DNA from: Gammaproteobacteria bacterium | Lineage (GTDB): Bacteria; Pseudomonadota; Gammaproteobacteria; HK1 | Direction: 5' to 3' | Length of the DNA stretch: 38,436 nucleotides | Assembly (NCBI GenBank): GCA_022823045.1 | Contig: JAJDXW010000145.1 | Coordinates: forward strand, 1 to 38,436 | Part shown: positions 34,306-38,436 of the stretch, piece by piece | Position numbering within the stretch: position 1 is the stretch's first letter | How the letters are laid out: each line of letters begins with the position of its first letter | Position numbers and translations under genes: made by a program | The notes under the pieces: generated by a model | Database searches by the model: none | Told to the model about the DNA's origin: nothing | The model's input: the letters and a program-made list of their open reading frames with translations, nothing else

Positions 34306-35277
34306 CTACGGGGGACGTTCCCGGCCGACTTCCGGGCGGATCCGGGCCACTGTCTCGAGGAGGGCATGGTGGTCTCCGACGAACCGGAGCACGATATGGC
34401 CCGCGCCCGCTGCCGCGTAGCCGGCGAGCCAGTCCGCGATCGCTTTCTCGGAGCCGGCGAAGCAGGCTTGCCACTTGCGCAGGACCGACGCCGGAGTGCC
34501 GTAGTACCGCTCGAGGTACTCGTCGATCCGGGCATTTCCCGCCGCCGCGTCGTCGTCGATGGCGAGGGTGAGGTAGACCGCACCGGCCACCGAGCCGGGT
34601 GCCCGGCCGACTTCGGCCGCGATGGTCCGCACTTCACGCCACCGTTCGCCCCAGTCCGCGGCATCGGGCCCGGTCGGGAACCAGCCGTCGAACTCCCGGG
34701 CGGCACGCTCCCGGCCCGCACGCGTGGAGCCGCCCACCCAGATGGGCGGACCGGCGGGGGAACGGTGCGGGGTGGGGCCGAGCACTCCCTGCCGGACCCG
34801 CCAGCGTCCGTCCCAGTCGACCGGCTCCCCTGACCAGAGGGCCCGGCATAGACGAAGCCCCTCCAGCATCCGCCCGACCCGCTTCTCGAAGGGTACGCCG
34901 GCTGCCTCGAACTCGTCGCGGACGTTCGGCACGTCGGCGGCGATCCCGACCCCGAGGACGAGCCGGCCCTCCGCGATCCGGTCGAGGGTCGCCACCTGGT
35001 GGGCGAGGAGGACCGGGTTGCGAAGCGCGGGGAGCAGCACCGCCGTGCCGAGCTCGATCCGCCGCGTCCGGGCCGCGACGCTCGCGAGCAGGGTGAGCGG
35101 TTCGTGCCGGGGCCGGGCGAGCAGGCTGTCGCCCACCCATACCGAGTCGAATCCGAGGGCCTCGGCGTGTTCCGCGAGCTTCAGGAGCGCGGCCGTCTCG
35201 GGCGAGCCGGCCATGATTCGCTCGCGGGTCGGGAGGAGGTAGCCGAACTTCGGTGAGGAGGGTGAGTCGTTGCTCAT
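34306..35277 (-). CDS. LLM-class flavin-dependent oxidoreductase
   Basis: FGYLLPTRERIMAG...LKLAEHAEALGFDSVWVGDSLLARPRHEPLTLLASVAARTRRIELGTAVLLPALRNPVLLAHQVATLDRIAEGRLVLGVGIA. ATG at 35277. Confidence 0.92.
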   Translation of the reverse strand: MSNDSPSSPKFGYLLPTRERIMAGSPETAALLKLAEHAEALGFDSVWVGDSLLARPRHEPLTLLASVAARTRRIELGTAVLLPALRNPVLLAHQVATLDRIAEGRLVLGVGIAADVPNVRDEFEAAGVPFEKRVGRMLEGLRLCRALWSGEPVDWDGRWRVRQGVLGPTPHRSPAGPPIWVGGSTRAGRERAAREFDGWFPTGPDAADWGERWREVRTIAAEVGRAPGSVAGAVYLTLAIDDDAAAGNARIDEYLERYYGTPASVLRKWQACFAGSEKAIADWLAGYAAAGAGHIVLRFVGDHHALLETVARIRPEVGRERPP

Positions 35278-35605
35278 CGGGCACGGTTCCGGTCGCGGTA
35301 TATTTCCGGGAAGTCGCATGGGGTGTCGAGCTTGTCGGCGGTGCTTTCGTGTCGGACGGATTGTATGCGTCCGGCCCGGGTCGCTTGAAGTGGGCGGAAG
35401 GGTCATGCGACGCAAGCATTGGCGACGGCATGTCCCGGCCGCCCCGCACGCGCCGGACGGACCGTCCGCCATCCGATACGTGCGGATCGGCCCGGGTGGC
35501 GGTCCGCCTCTCCGCCTCGCCTGCGCCCGGGTTTCGCGCCGGGTGCTCGAACGGCCCGTCGGGCAGTCGAAACGTCATTCGCGCCGGAGTTGACAGGAGA
35601 ACCCC

Positions 35606-36754
35606 ATGGAGCCGACGAAACAGTCCGCAGCGGGATCAAGGATCCTCCCGTGGATTGTCGTCCTGTTGTCCCTATACGTGCTGCTCGTGGCGGTCGGCGT
35701 CATCGGCAAGGGGTTTCGCCACGCATTCGGCGGAGCCGAAGGCGTCGAGTCGCTGTTCGTGTTTGCAACGAATCCGTTTGTCGGACTCGTTCTCGGCATT
35801 CTCGCAACCGCGTTGATCCAGTCTTCCAGCACGGTTACCTCCATCATTGTCGGACTCGTAGCCGGCGGGATGCCGATTGCGGTTGCGATACCCATGGTGA
35901 TGGGTGCCAATGTCGGCACGACGGTAACCAACACGCTCGTCAGCTTCGGCCACGTGAGACGACCCGGGGAGTTCCGGAACGCGTTCGCCGCCGCCACCGT
36001 GCACGATTTCTTCAACCTTCTCAGCATCTTGATATTCCTGCCGCTGGAGCTCGCGTTCGGCGTTCTCGAAATGCTGAGTGGCGCCATGACCCATGTCGTC
36101 GAGAACATCGGGTCGGTCGATGCTTCGGGAAAGGGCGTGTTCAAGGTCGCCGTCGGCGCCGGTGTCGGCTTCGTCGAGTCGTTGACCTCCTCGCTACCGG
36201 AGCATTGGGCAGGCTCGATTCAAATCGTGGCCGGGATTGCCCTCATTCTCCTGTCGATCATGTATCTCGGAAACACGCTGAAGACCGTGTTCGCGGGCAG
36301 GGCACGGAAATTCCTTCACACCGCCGTCGGCAAGGGTCCGGTCGCCGGCATATTCTCCGGTACTCTCGTCACCGTGCTGGTGCAATCGTCGTCGACCACG
36401 ACGAGCATTGTCGTGCCCCTGGCGGGAAGCGGGGTGATCGCACTCCGTCACGTCTACCCGTTCACGCTGGGAGCGAACATCGGAACGACGATCACGGCGC
36501 TGCTGGCCGCGACGGCCATTACAGGCGCCACCCATGCCGTTGCGCACCAGATCGCGATCGCGCATTTCCTCTACAACCTGCTTGGCGTCATCGTCATCTA
36601 CAGCGTCCCTTGGCTGCGAAGGATCCCGCCGGCGGGAGCGGAGTGGATTGCGCGGCTCGCGAGCGAGCGCAAATGGCTGGCCGTCGCATACATCCTGTGC
36701 GTGTTCTTCGGGGTTCCGGCCGCCCTCGTGTACTTGAAGGCGGGGCTGTCCTGA
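35606..36754 (+). CDS. Na/Pi cotransporter family protein (NptA-like)
   Basis: Two QSSST repeats (ALIQSSSTVTSIIVGLVAGGMPIAVAIPMVMGANVGTTVTNTLVS and VLVQSSSTTTSIVVPLAGSG...YPFTLGANIGTTITALLAA) diagnostic of the Na/Pi cotransporter family. Confidence 0.93.
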   Translation: MEPTKQSAAGSRILPWIVVLLSLYVLLVAVGVIGKGFRHAFGGAEGVESLFVFATNPFVGLVLGILATALIQSSSTVTSIIVGLVAGGMPIAVAIPMVMGANVGTTVTNTLVSFGHVRRPGEFRNAFAAATVHDFFNLLSILIFLPLELAFGVLEMLSGAMTHVVENIGSVDASGKGVFKVAVGAGVGFVESLTSSLPEHWAGSIQIVAGIALILLSIMYLGNTLKTVFAGRARKFLHTAVGKGPVAGIFSGTLVTVLVQSSSTTTSIVVPLAGSGVIALRHVYPFTLGANIGTTITALLAATAITGATHAVAHQIAIAHFLYNLLGVIVIYSVPWLRRIPPAGAEWIARLASERKWLAVAYILCVFFGVPAALVYLKAGLS

Positions 36755-36937
36755 ATGCTGCGTCAGGTCGCGTGGCTCGAAGCGTGTTCGGGCGCGTGCC
36801 GGGCGGCGGCGGGGAATGCGGGCTAAACTTGGGGCCTGGACCCGAGGACGGGCATCGGGAGCGGTGCGGCGGCGCGGGGGGCCGGACGAGCGCCCCTTGG
36901 GCCGTTCCGTCCCGTTCGCCGCTACCGGAGACTGACC

Positions 36938-38436
36938 ATGGAGCTTGCCGCGGTATCCCTGGACGACAAGTACGAGAGCCGGGAGGGATGGATCCACATC
37001 ACCGGGAGCCAGGCGATCGTGCGCCTCGCGATGATGCAGTTCAATCGCGACCGCGCGGCGGGTCTCGACACCGCCTGCTACATCACCGGCTACCGCGGCT
37101 CGCCGATGCACAACATCGACAAGGAGCTGTGGTCCGCGAAGCGCTTCCTCGCCGGGTCGCACATCCACTTCCAGCCCGCGGTCAACGAGGATCTCGCGGC
37201 GACCGCGATCTGGGGCAGCCAGCAGGCGACGGAGTTCGGCGACTGCCGCCACGACGGGGTCTTCTCGCTCTGGTACGGCAAGGGTCCGGGGCTCGACCGG
37301 AGCATGGACGCGATCCGCCACGGCCACATGGCCGGCAGCTCGCGCCACGGCGGGGTGCTCGTCATGGTCGGCGACGACCACGCGCTCACCTCGACCGACG
37401 CGCCGGCCGCCCACGAGTTCGCCTTCGTCGAGATGATGATGCCCTTCCTCTATCCCGCCACCGTGCACGAGGTGCTGGAGTACGGCCTGCACGGGATCGC
37501 GCTCTCGCGCTTCTCGGGGGCGTGGGTGGGCTACAAGGTAGTGCCGGACACGGTGGACGCGAGCGCGCCGCTCCCGGCGGACCCGATGGAGCCCGCGATC
37601 GTGCTCCCCGCCGACCTCGAGCTGCCGCCGGACGGACTCAACCTCCGCATACCGGATTTCTGGTACCAGATGGAGCCCCGGCACCGGGACTGGAAGCTCG
37701 ACGCGGCGGTGGCCTATGCGCGGGCGAACCGGCTGAACCGGGTGACTCTGCCAAGCCGCCGCCCTCGCTACGGAATCGTCGCGACCGGCAAGGCGTGGAA
37801 CGACGTCCGCCAGGCCCTCTTCGATCTCGGGATCGACGACCGGACGGCGGACGAGCTCGGGGTCACGGTTCTCAAGCTCGCGATGCCCTACCCCTTCGAC
37901 GCGCAGACGGTGCGCGAGTTCGCGGACGGCCTCGAGGAGGTCTTCGTCGTCGAGGAGAAGGTGACCCTCTCCGAGCTCCAGGTCCGAAACGCCCTCTACC
38001 CCCTCCCCGACGGGCGCCGCCCCCGGGTCATCGGGCAGAACGACGAGTCGGGAAGGGTGCTCCTCCCCGGCTTCCCGGAGGTCACCCCGGACGACGTCGC
38101 GCGGGCCCTCGCGGCGCGGATCGCCCGCTTCCACACCTCGCCCGCCATCGACGAGCGCATCGCGTTCATCGACGCGAAGGCGCGCCAGGCACGGGCGCGC
38201 GAGGCCCTCTCGGTGGCGCGCACCCCGTACTTCTGCTCCGGCTGCCCCCACAACACCTCGACCCGGGTGCCGGAGGGGAGCCGCGCCCAGGGCGGGGTCG
38301 GGTGCCACTTCATGGCCACCTACATGGACCGCGGCAACGTCACCCACACCCACATGGGAGGGGAGGGCGCGAACTGGATGGGGCAGGCCCCCTTCGTCGA
38401 GACCGGGCACGTCTTCCAGAACCTCGGCGACGGCAC
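36938..38436 (+). CDS. Indolepyruvate ferredoxin oxidoreductase family protein (N-terminal part, runs off window)
   Basis: MELAAVSLDDKYESREGWIHITGSQAIVRLAMMQFNRDRAAGLDTACYITGYRGSPMHNIDKELWSAKRFL...FQPAVNEDLAATAIWGSQQ...YFCSGCPHNTSTRVPEGSRAQGGVGCHFMA. Open to the window end, so missing from the ORF track. Confidence 0.92.
   Translation, partial: MELAAVSLDDKYESREGWIHITGSQAIVRLAMMQFNRDRAAGLDTACYITGYRGSPMHNIDKELWSAKRFLAGSHIHFQPAVNEDLAATAIWGSQQATEFGDCRHDGVFSLWYGKGPGLDRSMDAIRHGHMAGSSRHGGVLVMVGDDHALTSTDAPAAHEFAFVEMMMPFLYPATVHEVLEYGLHGIALSRFSGAWVGYKVVPDTVDASAPLPADPMEPAIVLPADLELPPDGLNLRIPDFWYQMEPRHRDWKLDAAVAYARANRLNRVTLPSRRPRYGIVATGKAWNDVRQALFDLGIDDRTADELGVTVLKLAMPYPFDAQTVREFADGLEEVFVVEEKVTLSELQVRNALYPLPDGRRPRVIGQNDESGRVLLPGFPEVTPDDVARALAARIARFHTSPAIDERIAFIDAKARQARAREALSVARTPYFCSGCPHNTSTRVPEGSRAQGGVGCHFMATYMDRGNVTHTHMGGEGANWMGQAPFVETGHVFQNLGDG

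Noticed and set aside
36194-38410. 738-aa minus-strand ORF in the track
   Set aside because: Arg/Val/His-rich antisense shadow. The real coding strand is plus: NptA-like (35606-36754) and indolepyruvate ferredoxin oxidoreductase (36938 to window end, missed by the track because it has no stop in the window).

Overview
High-GC proteobacterial chromosomal window (38.4 kb). It holds about 28 complete genes plus one partial gene at each end. I saw no rRNA, tRNA, IS element, prophage or CRISPR array. From left to right: a partial VOC/glyoxalase gene; a TRAP transporter cluster (DctP, alpha/beta hydrolase, DctQ, DctM) followed by threonine aldolase; a SixA-like phosphatase bracketed by two copies of a TIR-bearing repeat element; a DAO-type FAD oxidoreductase; 5-aminolevulinate synthase; a divergent zinc-uptake locus (znuA | zur-znuC-znuB) with a triple candidate Zur operator; an acyl-CoA ligase; a glycine-betaine-type ABC operon (proX-proW-proV order) with an internal hairpin; an MFS gene with a LarA-like/DUF2088 gene; a GPP34-family protein; DjlA plus a zinc-ribbon protein; a locus with two orphan LivJ-like binding proteins, a HAMP-like receptor with no output domain and an apparently frameshifted OFA-type MFS gene; a three-gene SPFH operon; three 133-bp tandem repeats; an LLM flavin oxidoreductase; a Na/Pi symporter; and a partial indolepyruvate ferredoxin oxidoreductase. 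The best candidate for an undescribed system is the minus-strand operon at 28624-33397. Its first gene encodes a Cys/His-rich metal-type permease fused in one ORF to a C-terminal SPFH (HflK/stomatin-like) domain. It is translationally coupled to separate HflC-like and HflK-like proteins, and a near-consensus promoter and the 133-bp repeat array lie upstream. All family calls come from reading motifs by eye; no database search was run.
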